Shown here piece by piece: positions 1 through 7,846 of a stretch of 38,071 bases of DNA. Source of the stretch: Chryseobacterium sp. (GTDB lineage: Bacteria; Bacteroidota; Bacteroidia; Flavobacteriales; Weeksellaceae). The position numbers were made by a program, and so were the translations under genes. Each line of letters starts with the position of its first letter. The stretch's first letter is position 1. The DNA is taken from the NCBI GenBank assembly GCA_018260475.1, contig JAGLBA010000018.1, forward strand, positions 1-38,071, given 5' to 3'. The notes beneath the pieces are model-generated. The model saw only the letters and a program-made list of their open reading frames with translations. It did no database searches and was not told where the DNA came from.

Positions 1-86
1 GGGTGCGACCGAAGGGAGCAGTGCAAAGCACCGGAGCGTAGCGAAGCCCTGAACAGCCCGACCCGGAGGGGCACGCCAAAAAAAAA
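1..86. repeat. GC-rich interspersed repeat, cut by the window edge
   Basis: This GC-rich block stands out from the AT-rich spacer after it and ends in an A-tract at about 78. It contains a small hairpin, GTGC-AAA-GCAC, and a stretch GACCGAAGGGAG that is the reverse complement of the core (CTCCCTTCGGTC) of the hairpin repeats at 15050, 18493 and 26696. It is probably the end of a related interspersed element. Nothing codes here, and 87-210 is AT-rich spacer in which I see no gene. Confidence 0.5.
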
Positions 87-210
87 TTTAGATATGAGAT
101 AATTTGGAACTTTAAAAATAGGAGGGATCTGGGATTATGGAAGTTTACAGGAGGAGATTTCGATAGGTTCTGTATTTTTCTGCTAACGGCGACATCTTTT
201 TGGGAATCCA

Positions 211-218
211 TATCTTTG
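211..218 (+). promoter_or_regulatory. Bacteroidota -7 box (TATCTTTG) abutting the PLD gene
   Basis: TATCTTTG matches the TAnnTTTG -7 consensus of Bacteroidota promoters. It ends only four bases before the ATG at 223, so a transcript from it would be nearly leaderless. No clear -33 TTTG lies at the expected distance, which lowers confidence. Confidence 0.4.
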
Positions 219-222
219 CAAA

Positions 223-747
223 ATGCTGAAATATATCGCCAACGAAGCGCATTATACCGAGGTGGTGGAGAAGTCGCTCACTGTGCAGCGCACGCTTTGG
301 ATTGGCACGGCGGACATCAAGGATTTGTACATAAAAGACGGACTGACCGGGACTCGCCCCTTCTTGGCGGCACTTTCTGGATTGATTTCACGCGGTGTGG
401 AGGTGCGACTGCTTTTTGCGAAGGAGCCGGGTCCCAACTTTAGAAACGATTTTGATAAACTGCCAATCCTCGTTCAGTTTCTGGAGAAAGCGGTTTGTCC
501 GAGGGTCCATTTTAAGTTTTTTATTTTTGATTTGAAGGAGGTGTACATTGGCTCTGCCAATCTCACCGGCGCGGGAATTGGGATGAAGTCTAAGAACAAC
601 CGAAACTTTGAGGCGGGAATCCTGACCGATCATCCGGAAATGGTGGGATCTGTGATCGAGCAGTTTGACAGCGTTTGGAACGGGAGCCAGTGTGTTTCTT
701 GCGGCCGAAAAATCTACTGCCCGCAACCCATAAATAAGTTGTATTAA
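223..747 (+). CDS. Small phospholipase D-fold (HKD) protein
   Basis: A 174-residue protein with a single phospholipase D-type active site: H96-F-K98, then D103, then G110-S-A-N113, i.e. HxKx4Dx6GSxN. Enzymes with one HKD motif act as dimers, and the family covers nucleases, phospholipases and phosphotransferases, so the substrate cannot be named. There is no signal peptide, so it is probably cytoplasmic. The C-terminus has three cysteines (C157, C160, C166) that might bind a metal. The ATG at 223 is used because it opens the frame carrying the motif; no Shine-Dalgarno sequence precedes it. It is convergent with punA. The active-site reading is firm, the role is unknown. Confidence 0.8.
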   Translation: MLKYIANEAHYTEVVEKSLTVQRTLWIGTADIKDLYIKDGLTGTRPFLAALSGLISRGVEVRLLFAKEPGPNFRNDFDKLPILVQFLEKAVCPRVHFKFFIFDLKEVYIGSANLTGAGIGMKSKNNRNFEAGILTDHPEMVGSVIEQFDSVWNGSQCVSCGRKIYCPQPINKLY

Positions 748-775
748 AAAAGCACTGAAACGAAGCGTAACAGTG
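745..775 (-). terminator. Terminator of the lpxK-punA operon
   Basis: CACTG (753-757) pairs with CAGTG (771-775), and an inner ACG/CGT pairing closes a short loop. On the minus strand the stem runs straight into a T-tract (751-745). It lies just past the punA stop codon and overlaps the stop of the convergent PLD gene. Confidence 0.65.
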
Positions 776-800
776 ATTGAAGATGGAGGTCGTGTTTTTG

Positions 801-1628
801 TTAAGAATAATTCTTCACTAAACCTTTTACGATTTTAATGACATTCGGCATGGCTTTGTTGGCGGCTTGCAACACATCTTCGTGGGAGACAGTGAAGGCG
901 ATTTCTGGTCCGCCCATGTCTGTAATAATTGAAATACCGAAGCAGTCCATTCCCTGGTGCTTTGCCACGATAATCTCTGGAACGGTACTCATGCCCACCG
1001 CATCGCCGCCTATGGCTTGGATCATCCCGTACTCCGCAGGTGTCTCGAAGGTGGGGCCCTGCAGCGCAACATAGACTCCTTTGTGGACTTGTATGCCTTG
1101 TTCCGCCGCCACTTTTTCTGCGGTTTCTATCATTTTTAAATTGTAAGGCTCGCTCATATCTACGAAGCGCGGCCCGAATTCGTCCAGATTTTTACCACGA
1201 AGCGGATGTTCCGGCATCATATTGATATGGTCTTTGATAATCATAATATCTGCTACGCGGAAATTTTTGTTCACACCGCCGGAAGCATTGGATACGATCA
1301 GATTTTTAATCCCCAAAAGATGAAAAACGCGGAACGGGAATGTGACTGTGTCCATAGAATGTCCTTCGTAATAGTGAAAGCGCCCACTCATCATAAGAAC
1401 TTTTTTGCCCTCCAATGTGCCGAAAATTAACTTGCCACCATGCCCAACTACGGTGGTCTGGGGGAAATTTGGAATTTCGGAATAGTCTAAAGTATGGATG
1501 GCCTGCACCTCGTTTTTCAGGGCGCCAAGCCCGGAGCCAAGCACGATGGCGAATTCCGGAGTTTCGCCGATGATATCTTTAATAAACGCTGCGGTTTCTT
1601 TAATTTTTTCTAAGCTGAGTTCGGACAT
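801..1628 (-). CDS. punA: Purine-nucleoside phosphorylase (trimeric type)
   Basis: Phosphorolysis of purine nucleosides to base and (deoxy)ribose-1-phosphate in cytoplasmic purine salvage. The 275-residue length and the motifs are those of the trimeric PNP family: GSGLG (31-35), GRFHYYEGH (82-90), GPTFET with base-binding E195, and MSTVPE (213-218). At the position of human N243 this protein has D237 (ITDMGG). Asparagine there favours 6-oxopurines, and aspartate is what 6-aminopurine-using relatives such as MTAP carry, so substrate range is open. Its start overlaps the end of lpxK by 29 nt, implying one transcript, and a terminator follows. Confidence 0.93.
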   Translation of the reverse strand: MSELSLEKIKETAAFIKDIIGETPEFAIVLGSGLGALKNEVQAIHTLDYSEIPNFPQTTVVGHGGKLIFGTLEGKKVLMMSGRFHYYEGHSMDTVTFPFRVFHLLGIKNLIVSNASGGVNKNFRVADIMIIKDHINMMPEHPLRGKNLDEFGPRFVDMSEPYNLKMIETAEKVAAEQGIQVHKGVYVALQGPTFETPAEYGMIQAIGGDAVGMSTVPEIIVAKHQGMDCFGISIITDMGGPEIAFTVSHEDVLQAANKAMPNVIKIVKGLVKNYS

Positions 1629-2637
1629 AATCTAAAATTATTTGGTTGAATTCTTCCTTCTTGTCGATGACGACATTAATAGGCCAATAGTAAACGGTTT
1701 CCCGAAGATAGTCAAAAGTTTTCAGCCGAACGAAATCTTTTTCTGTAGTAAGGATTATTTTATAATCGCCTAATTTTTTATATTCGGCGATGATGTTTTT
1801 CACATCCTGATCTGTGAAGCTGTAGTGGTCTTTAAACTTCAAATGCTTCACGCGCCGAGAAAATTTGGACAAATGATCCAGCAAAGGTTTGGGATTGGCA
1901 ATCCCCGTGATTAAAAGGATATCGTAGTAAGCAAGATTGTTATCCGGCAATATTTTGGTTTTGCTGTGCACATGCTCGTCATATACGATCGAGGAGAAGA
2001 AAACCTTCTGCCCTTTTTGGGGATTAATCCTGGAAATGTAGTATTGTTTTTTCTCTTCGGTAAGGTTATCCGGGGATTTAGAGACCACAATAATCTGCGC
2101 CCGTTGGGCGCCACTGCGGCTCTCGCGGAGGTTACCAGCCGGCAAAAGATAGTCTTTGAAATATGGATCGTTATAATCCGTCATCAGGATATTCAGTCCC
2201 GGAGAGATGGCGCGGTGCTGAAAGGCATCATCCAAAACAAGGACTTCCAAATCCATATCTTCTATAATTTTTTTCGCTCCCGGCACGCGTTCTTCCGAAA
2301 CGGCGATGGCGAAACGGTTCTTGAAGCGTTCGAAGAGTTGCATGGCTTCGTCGCCTACGGTTTTGTAATTACTTTCGTAATTGGTAATGCCGTAGCCTTT
2401 CGTCAGGCGGCCATATCCGCGAGAAAGTACACCTGTGCGGTAGTTTTTGGAAAGCAAATCGGCAATATACATCACCATCGGCGATTTCCCGCTGCCACCT
2501 ACAGACAGATTGCCCACACCGATAATCGGCGTTTTGAATTTTGAAGATTTGAAGATCCCCAGGTCGTACATGGTGTTCCGGATGCCCGTACCCAAATGAT
2601 AACCCAGGGAGAAAGGGTAGAGATACCATCTTTTCAT
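1600..2637 (-). CDS. lpxK: Tetraacyldisaccharide 4'-kinase
   Basis: LpxK phosphorylates the 4' position of the tetraacyl disaccharide to give lipid IVA, the sixth step of lipid A synthesis, at the inner face of the cytoplasmic membrane. The 345-residue protein has a hydrophobic, membrane-associating N-terminus (YLYPFSLGYHLG), a Walker A loop GVGNLSVGGSGKSP (K51) and the family motif VLVLDDAFQHR. Length is normal. The ATG at 2637 follows a -7 box (TATTTTTG, 2650-2643) by only five bases. It is first in an operon with punA, whose start lies inside the last codons of lpxK. This is a housekeeping gene and shows that the organism makes lipid A. Confidence 0.95.
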   Translation of the reverse strand: MKRWYLYPFSLGYHLGTGIRNTMYDLGIFKSSKFKTPIIGVGNLSVGGSGKSPMVMYIADLLSKNYRTGVLSRGYGRLTKGYGITNYESNYKTVGDEAMQLFERFKNRFAIAVSEERVPGAKKIIEDMDLEVLVLDDAFQHRAISPGLNILMTDYNDPYFKDYLLPAGNLRESRSGAQRAQIIVVSKSPDNLTEEKKQYYISRINPQKGQKVFFSSIVYDEHVHSKTKILPDNNLAYYDILLITGIANPKPLLDHLSKFSRRVKHLKFKDHYSFTDQDVKNIIAEYKKLGDYKIILTTEKDFVRLKTFDYLRETVYYWPINVVIDKKEEFNQIILDYVRTQLRKN

Positions 2638-2642
2638 GCCTG

Positions 2643-2650
2643 CAAAAATA
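2643..2650 (-). promoter_or_regulatory. lpxK -7 promoter box (TATTTTTG)
   Basis: Read on the minus strand, TATTTTTG matches TAnnTTTG and is followed by five bases and the lpxK ATG. The -33 side is weak (ACTG, 19 bases upstream). If used, the lpxK mRNA would have almost no 5' leader. Confidence 0.45.
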
Positions 2651-2701
2651 AAGTTTTCGCAGGAAAATACAGTTAGATTTTAATGAAAGATAATACTAAA
2701 A

Positions 2702-2835
2702 CTATTTTAAATTTACCAAAACCCCTGCTTTGTCCATATATTCGATGTTCGACCAAGTTTGTATTCCGTTTTTGTACACGCGAAGTTCCGGCAGCGCATC
2801 GGATTTAAAAAGGCGTCAAACTGCTGTTTACTCAT
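2702..2835 (-). pseudogene. Remnant of an unidentified reading frame
   Basis: A minus-strand frame starts MSKQQFDAF and, after one missing base in a T-run near 2813, continues as KSDALPELRVYKNGIQTWSN and ends at the stop at 2702. The joined frame would encode about 44 residues. It borders the IS3 remnant and may be the end of a gene damaged by it. I do not recognise the protein, and a chance ORF cannot be excluded. Confidence 0.3.
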
Positions 2836-2938
2836 TCCTTTTTTTGGCGGTTTTGTTTTTGGTGGTTTCCGGAAGTGGATATGCAAATATACTTTCCAGT
2901 AAAATTTAAGCGGGATTTTGTTAATTTGATTTTGACTA

Positions 2939-3353
2939 CTAAACTGTTTTATAATCTTGTAATTTAGTGTACTTTGTCTTTTTTTTATTGTACCAAATTT
3001 CAATGTATTCAAAGATTTCGAGTTCCATTTTTTTCCTTTGTGGTAAGTTTATTACCGCAAACTAATTTAGTGTTTTAATGACTTAAAAAAGCTTTCCGCC
3101 ACAGCATTATCCCAAACTATATTTCATCGACCGTTCTTGGAAAAAATGCCGATTGCTTTTTTTAATATATCCCGTTCTAGCTCTGCATCCTTCAAATCTT
3201 CCAAATTCTCCGTATTCTTTTCACAATTTGTAAAGTTAGGTGGCTTTAAGGAAGTAATTCTCTAGCTAATTCAGAGATAAGATCTCTTGTATTGCTTAAT
3301 TCCACTGCCTTTGTTTTAAAAGCTGAATCGTCGATCTTTCGCTCTCGTTTCAA
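2939..3353 (-). mobile_element. Decayed IS3-family insertion sequence
   Basis: Minus-strand fragments of both IS3 transposase genes are readable. OrfA pieces: an N-terminal part with SAFKTKAVELSN and SELAREL, ending in a stop at 3248-3246, and a C-terminal part with ELERDILKKAIGIFSK, ending at 3126-3124. OrfB pieces: DNAVAESFFKSLK (3120-3070) and, in another frame, EIFEYIEIWYNKKK (about 3022-2970). Most of OrfB, including the first two catalytic acidic residues, is deleted, and stops and frameshifts separate the rest, so it cannot move. An intact element of this type is roughly 1.2-1.3 kb and about 0.4 kb remains. No terminal inverted repeats could be recognised. From 3354 to 3540 I see only AT-rich spacer with a 30-codon frame of no known identity. 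Confidence 0.8.
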
Positions 3354-3572
3354 ATGTTAAATTTAAAGTTTTATGCTTAACATTAACGGGACGCTAAATT
3401 AGTATATACACCATCGTGTTTGAGTTGTACCTGGCTGTACATAATGTAGTCATCAAAATTTTCCTCTCCTTCTTTTCATAATTTTCACTTGATTAAATTA
3501 AACTTTTTTTCAATTAGTTAAGTGGTATGAATTCTTGGGGTGTTAGAGTTTTTTTATGTAAGGATTTTTACC

Positions 3573-3580
3573 TATCTTTG
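3573..3580 (+). promoter_or_regulatory. rpoB: Promoter box (TATCTTTG) for rpoB-rpoC
   Basis: TATCTTTG fits the Bacteroidota -7 consensus. It is the only good box between the IS3 remnant and rpoB, 352 bases before the start codon. No clear -33 element is seen. It suggests that rpoBC is transcribed here from its own promoter with a long leader. Confidence 0.55.
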
Positions 3581-3792
3581 CAGTCACTTTTGGCGCTAAA
3601 ACTTATCATATTATTGTAAAACTCTGAAAAACAACTCTTTCAATTTTTTGAAAGGGATTTTCGTGTTTTATATATTTAGATAATGACTATCGCTGGATGT
3701 GTATTCCTGCTCCCTCTCTTTTGGAGAGGATCGGGGAGAGGAAAATATTTTGCACTACGCCGTGAAAAGATATACCGGCGTTGCAGTAAGAA

Positions 3793-3823
3793 TGAGCTAA
3801 GAACCAAGAATCAAGGGCCAAGA
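3793..3823. repeat. 7-bp tandem array, AGAACCA type
   Basis: Units in strict 7-base register: TGAGCTA, AGAACCA, AGAATCA, AGGGCCA and the start of AGACTTC. The same unit family recurs at 16720-16747 and 23678-23705. Confidence 0.75.
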
Positions 3824-3852
3824 CTTCTTCTGATAGTGCCAAAATCATGAGT

Positions 3853-3887
3853 CTTCCAGCATCCTTGCTTCCCGCTTCCGGCCTTCT
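3853..3887. repeat. 7-bp tandem array, GCTTCCC type
   Basis: Units in 7-base register: CTTCCAG, CATCCTT, GCTTCCC, GCTTCCG, GCCTTCT. Degenerate but clearly periodic. It lies in the rpoB leader. Confidence 0.6.
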
Positions 3888-3932
3888 GTATTTTTTAAAC
3901 AAAATATTTTTTAACCCTTTCTTAAAAACTTT

Positions 3933-6900
3933 ATGAGTAAGACAAAACAAAAAATTCAGCCGGTAGAGAGAGTCAATTTCTCCACAGCGAAAGGAAAAAT
4001 CATTACGCCGGACTTCCTGGATATCCAGTTGGCCTCGTTCAAAGAATTTTTCCAGCTGGATACCCTGCCTGAAAACCGTAGAAGCGAAGGCCTCTACAAG
4101 ACTTTTGAAGAAAACTTCCCGATCAGCGATTCCCGCAACCAATTTGTGTTGGAATTCATTGATTACCTGATCGATTCACCGCGCTATTCTATCGACGAGT
4201 GCGTAGAAAGAGGGCTTACTTACTCTGTGCCGCTGAAGGCCAGATTGAAACTATACTGTACAGATCCCGAGCATGAGGATTTCCAAACCGTGGTGCAAGA
4301 TGTGTACCTCGGACCGGTACCTTATATGACGCCGAGCGGATCTTTCATCATCAATGGTGCTGAGCGTGTGATTGTTACACAGCTTCACCGTTCCCCGGGT
4401 GTGTTCTTTGGGCAAACCTACCATGCCAACGGATCAAAGTTGTACTATTCCAGAATTATCCCGTTCAAGGGTTCTTGGATGGAATTTACCACGGATATCA
4501 ACAATGTAATGTATGCTTACATCGACCGTAAAAAGAAATTACCGCTTACGACTTTGCTAAGAGCCATCGGGTATGAATCCGATAAAGATATCCTCCAAAT
4601 CTTCGACCTTGCTGAAGAGGTAAAAGTATCTAAAGCTGCTTTGAAAAAAGTAGAAGGCAGAACTTTAGCAGCGAGGGTTTTGAACACTTGGTTCGAAGAT
4701 TTCGTGGATGAAGATACCGGCGAGGTAGTTTCCATAGAAAGAAACGAAATCATCCTGGACAGAGAAACCATCTTGGAAAAAGAGCACATCGATATGATTT
4801 TGGATGCCGGCGTGAAGTCTATCTTGATTCACAAAGAAAATTCCAACGAATTCTCTATCATCCAAAACACGCTTCAGAAAGACCCTACCAACTCCGAAAA
4901 AGAGGCGGTGGAATATATTTACCGTCAGTTGCGTAATGCAGATCCACCCGATGAGGAAACTGCGAGAGGCATCATCGAGAAGCTATTCTTCTCCGAACAG
5001 CGTTACTCTCTTGGCGAGGTGGGCCGCTACCGTTTGAATAAAAAATTAGGTCTAAATATTCCTGAAACTACAGAGGTTTTGACCAAGGAAGACATCATCG
5101 CCATTGTTCGCCACCTAATCGAGTTGGTAAATTCTAAAGCGGAGGTAGATGATATCGACCACCTTTCAAACAGAAGAATAAAGACCGTAGGAGAGCAGCT
5201 TGCAGGCCAGTTTGGCGTGGGGCTTTCCCGTATCGCAAGAACCATCCGCGAGCGTATGAACGTTCGTGATAATGAAATATTCACCCCAGTAGACTTGGTG
5301 AATGCCAAGACTTTGACATCGGTGATTAATTCCTTCTTTGGAACCAACCAGCTGTCTCAGTTTATGGACCAAACCAACCCGCTTTCAGAAATCACGCACA
5401 AGCGTCGTCTTTCGGCTCTGGGACCTGGCGGTTTATCGAGAGAAAGAGCAGGGTTCGAGGTTCGAGATGTTCACCATACCCACTATGGGCGTATCTGCCC
5501 GATTGAAACTCCGGAAGGACCAAACATCGGTTTGATTTCCTCCTTGGGTATCTATGCGAAAATCAATTCATTAGGCTTCATAGAAACACCTTACAGAAAG
5601 GTTACCGATGGAACAGTGAACCTGAATGCAGAACCAATTTACCTAAATGCTGAAGACGAGGAATCTAAAATTATCGCGCAGGCGAATGTGGAACTGAATG
5701 ACAAAGGTGGTTTCGAAACCGACCGTATCATTGCCCGTTTGGATGGCGATTATCCAGTAGTAGAGCCTCAGCAGGTAGATTTGATAGATGTAGCACCTAA
5801 CCAGATTTCCGGTATTTCCGCATCTTTGATTCCGTTCTTGGAGCATGACGATGCGAACCGCGCCCTCATGGGATCCAACATGATGCGCCAGGCCGTTCCT
5901 TTGTTGAAGCCTGAAGCGCCGATAGTAGGAACCGGACTGGAAAAACAAGTAGCAAAAGATTCCCGAGTACTCATTAATGCCGAAGGAAGTGGCATCGTGG
6001 AATATGTAGATGCTGATAAAATCGTCATTAAATATGACAGAAGCGAGGACGAGGATATTATTTCCTTCGAATCGGCAACGAAGACTTATAAACTTACGAA
6101 GTTCAGAAAGACCAACCAAGGAACTACGATTACGCTTCGCCCGAATGTAAGGGTAGGAGACCATGTAGAGAAAGGGCAGGTCCTTTGCGACGGTTATGCC
6201 ACCGAGAAAGGTGAATTGGCCATCGGTAGAAACCTTGTGGTAGCCTTCATGCCTTGGAAGGGTTATAATTTCGAGGATGCAATTGTAATCAATGAAAAAG
6301 TAGTTCGTGAGGACTGGTTTACATCCATCCACATTGATGAATATTCCCTGGAGGTGAGAGATACAAAACTTGGTATGGAGGAACTGACTTCCGATATCCC
6401 GAATGTGTCCGAGGAAGCTACCAAGGATTTGGATGAAAACGGTATGATCCGCATCGGTGCAGAAGTCAAGCCAGGCGACATCATGATTGGTAAGATTACT
6501 CCCAAAGGCGAATCCGATCCTACACCGGAAGAAAAACTTCTTCGCGCAATCTTCGGTGACAAAGCCGGTGATGTGAAGGATGCTTCCCTAAAAGCAGATT
6601 CTTCTTTGAGAGGGGTCGTTATCAACAAAAAACTATTCTCCAGAAACATCAAGGATAAAAAGAAAAGATCTGAGGAGAAATTGAAACTCGAGGAAATCGA
6701 AAATCAATACAAATCTCAGTTTGACGAACTTAGAAATACGCTGATCGAGAAATTAACTTCTTTGGTTAATGGTAAGACATCCCAAGGTGTAACCAATGAC
6801 TTGGATGAGGAAATCATCGGTAAAGGGGTGAAATTCACACAAAAACTCTTGACTTCTATTGATGATTATAACAACATCAGTGGAGCGGATTGGACTGTAG

Positions 6901-7754
6901 ATGCAGATAAAAACTACCTCGTCCAGCAACTGATTCATAACTATAAAATCAAATACAACGACATTTCCGGTGTCAAAAACCGCGAGAAATTTGCGCTATC
7001 CATTGGGGACGAACTTCCAGCTGGCATCATGAAATTGGCGAAAGTATACATCGCTAAAAAGCGTAAACTAAATGTAGGAGATAAGATGGCCGGTCGCCAC
7101 GGCAACAAAGGTATCGTTTCCCGTATCGTAAGGGAAGAAGATATGCCGTTCCTTGCAGACGGAACACCTGTAGACATCGTTTTGAACCCGCTTGGAGTAC
7201 CTTCCCGTATGAACATCGGTCAGATTTACGAAACCGTACTTGGATGGGCTGGTAAAAAACTCGGAATGAAGTTCGCAACGCCGATCTTTGATGGAGCTAC
7301 ACTTGACCAAATTACAGAATACACCGAGCAGGCAGACCTTCCGAAATTCGGTAGCACTTACCTTTATGATGGTGGTACTGGCGAAAGATTTGCACAGCCA
7401 GCGACCGTAGGGGTGATTTATATGTTGAAACTGGGACACATGGTAGATGATAAGATGCACGCGCGTTCCATCGGGCCATACTCACTCATCACGCAGCAGC
7501 CATTGGGTGGTAAGGCACAGTTTGGTGGTCAGCGTTTCGGAGAGATGGAGGTTTGGGCGCTTGAGGCGTTCGGTGCCTCGAATATCCTTCGCGAGATCCT
7601 TACCGTGAAATCAGATGATGTAATCGGTAGAGCGAAAACTTATGAAGCGATTGCTAAGGGTGAAGCCATGCCGGAACCGGGTATTCCAGAATCTTTCAAT
7701 GTATTGCTTCACGAACTTCAAGGTCTAGGTCTTGATGTAAGACTTATAGAGTAA
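3933..7754 (+). CDS. rpoB: DNA-directed RNA polymerase subunit beta
   Basis: The beta subunit of RNA polymerase, 1273 residues, a normal length for Bacteroidota. The rifampicin-binding region is intact ([20 protein letters not shown] then LSALGPGG). The serine corresponding to E. coli S531 is S494, so the cluster reads as wild type. Further along are the conserved GRHGNKG region and, near the C-terminus, [20 protein letters not shown]. The ATG at 3933 is the only plausible start. rpoC follows after a 92-nt spacer made largely of 7-bp repeats. In most bacteria rplJ-rplL lie directly upstream. Here an IS3 remnant and a divergent lpxK operon do. Confidence 0.99.
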   Translation: MSKTKQKIQPVERVNFSTAKGKIITPDFLDIQLASFKEFFQLDTLPENRRSEGLYKTFEENFPISDSRNQFVLEFIDYLIDSPRYSIDECVERGLTYSVPLKARLKLYCTDPEHEDFQTVVQDVYLGPVPYMTPSGSFIINGAERVIVTQLHRSPGVFFGQTYHANGSKLYYSRIIPFKGSWMEFTTDINNVMYAYIDRKKKLPLTTLLRAIGYESDKDILQIFDLAEEVKVSKAALKKVEGRTLAARVLNTWFEDFVDEDTGEVVSIERNEIILDRETILEKEHIDMILDAGVKSILIHKENSNEFSIIQNTLQKDPTNSEKEAVEYIYRQLRNADPPDEETARGIIEKLFFSEQRYSLGEVGRYRLNKKLGLNIPETTEVLTKEDIIAIVRHLIELVNSKAEVDDIDHLSNRRIKTVGEQLAGQFGVGLSRIARTIRERMNVRDNEIFTPVDLVNAKTLTSVINSFFGTNQLSQFMDQTNPLSEITHKRRLSALGPGGLSRERAGFEVRDVHHTHYGRICPIETPEGPNIGLISSLGIYAKINSLGFIETPYRKVTDGTVNLNAEPIYLNAEDEESKIIAQANVELNDKGGFETDRIIARLDGDYPVVEPQQVDLIDVAPNQISGISASLIPFLEHDDANRALMGSNMMRQAVPLLKPEAPIVGTGLEKQVAKDSRVLINAEGSGIVEYVDADKIVIKYDRSEDEDIISFESATKTYKLTKFRKTNQGTTITLRPNVRVGDHVEKGQVLCDGYATEKGELAIGRNLVVAFMPWKGYNFEDAIVINEKVVREDWFTSIHIDEYSLEVRDTKLGMEELTSDIPNVSEEATKDLDENGMIRIGAEVKPGDIMIGKITPKGESDPTPEEKLLRAIFGDKAGDVKDASLKADSSLRGVVINKKLFSRNIKDKKKRSEEKLKLEEIENQYKSQFDELRNTLIEKLTSLVNGKTSQGVTNDLDEEIIGKGVKFTQKLLTSIDDYNNISGADWTVDADKNYLVQQLIHNYKIKYNDISGVKNREKFALSIGDELPAGIMKLAKVYIAKKRKLNVGDKMAGRHGNKGIVSRIVREEDMPFLADGTPVDIVLNPLGVPSRMNIGQIYETVLGWAGKKLGMKFATPIFDGATLDQITEYTEQADLPKFGSTYLYDGGTGERFAQPATVGVIYMLKLGHMVDDKMHARSIGPYSLITQQPLGGKAQFGGQRFGEMEVWALEAFGASNILREILTVKSDDVIGRAKTYEAIAKGEAMPEPGIPESFNVLLHELQGLGLDVRLIE

Positions 7755-7781
7755 TTTTAAATTTTAAATTATAAATTTTAA
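7754..7781. repeat. 7-bp tandem array, ATTTTAA x4
   Basis: ATTTTAA, ATTTTAA, ATTATAA, ATTTTAA in exact register, beginning at the last base of the rpoB stop codon. Confidence 0.8.
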
Positions 7782-7808
7782 ATCGTTTTCTATAAACGGT
7801 TTAAAGAT

Positions 7809-7843
7809 AATCTAAAATCTAAAATCTAAAATCTAAAATCTAA
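7809..7843. repeat. 7-bp tandem array, AATCTAA x5, before rpoC
   Basis: Five identical copies of AATCTAA end three bases before the rpoC ATG. This is the cleanest of the arrays in the window. The rpoC translation start therefore sits directly behind an A-rich repeat rather than a Shine-Dalgarno sequence. Confidence 0.9.
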
Positions 7844-7846
7844 AAA

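Larger units (their letters stand above)
3581..3932 (+). promoter_or_regulatory. Long repeat-filled 5' leader of rpoB
   Basis: No gene is seen here. The stretch holds, in order, a hairpin-forming purine/pyrimidine block (CTCTC at 3714-3718 with GAGAG at 3724-3728, plus a further GGGGAGAGG), a 7-bp array at 3793-3823, a second 7-bp array at 3853-3887, and an AT-rich run up to the rpoB ATG. A minus-strand ORF that crosses it resembles nothing and is discarded. Confidence 0.5.

Noticed and set aside
1966-2544. 192-codon plus-strand ORF opposite lpxK
   Set aside because: Antisense to the Walker A and DDAFQHR regions of lpxK. No recognisable domain.
2713-3012. 99-codon minus-strand ORF
   Set aside because: Its first third is an out-of-frame reading of the OrfB end of the IS3 remnant (the true frame gives EYIEIWYNKKK), and its end crosses a different remnant frame. 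It is not one gene.
3581-3932. Riboswitch or L10-type leader before rpoB
   Set aside because: No known riboswitch pattern was recognised, and ribosomal protein L10 control acts at rplJ, which is absent here. The stretch reads as repeats.
3687-4142. 151-codon minus-strand ORF over the rpoB leader and start
   Set aside because: It overlaps the first 210 bases of rpoB antisense and runs through repeat arrays. No family features.
5643-6332. 229-codon minus-strand ORF inside rpoB
   Set aside because: Antisense shadow of a highly conserved gene, with no start context and no motifs. The same applies to the 215-codon shadow in rpoC at 10517-11164.
7754-7846. CRISPR-like tandem repeat before rpoC
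   Set aside because: The units are 7 bp with no spacers between them, so this is a tandem array and not a CRISPR. No CRISPR array or cas gene was seen anywhere in the window.
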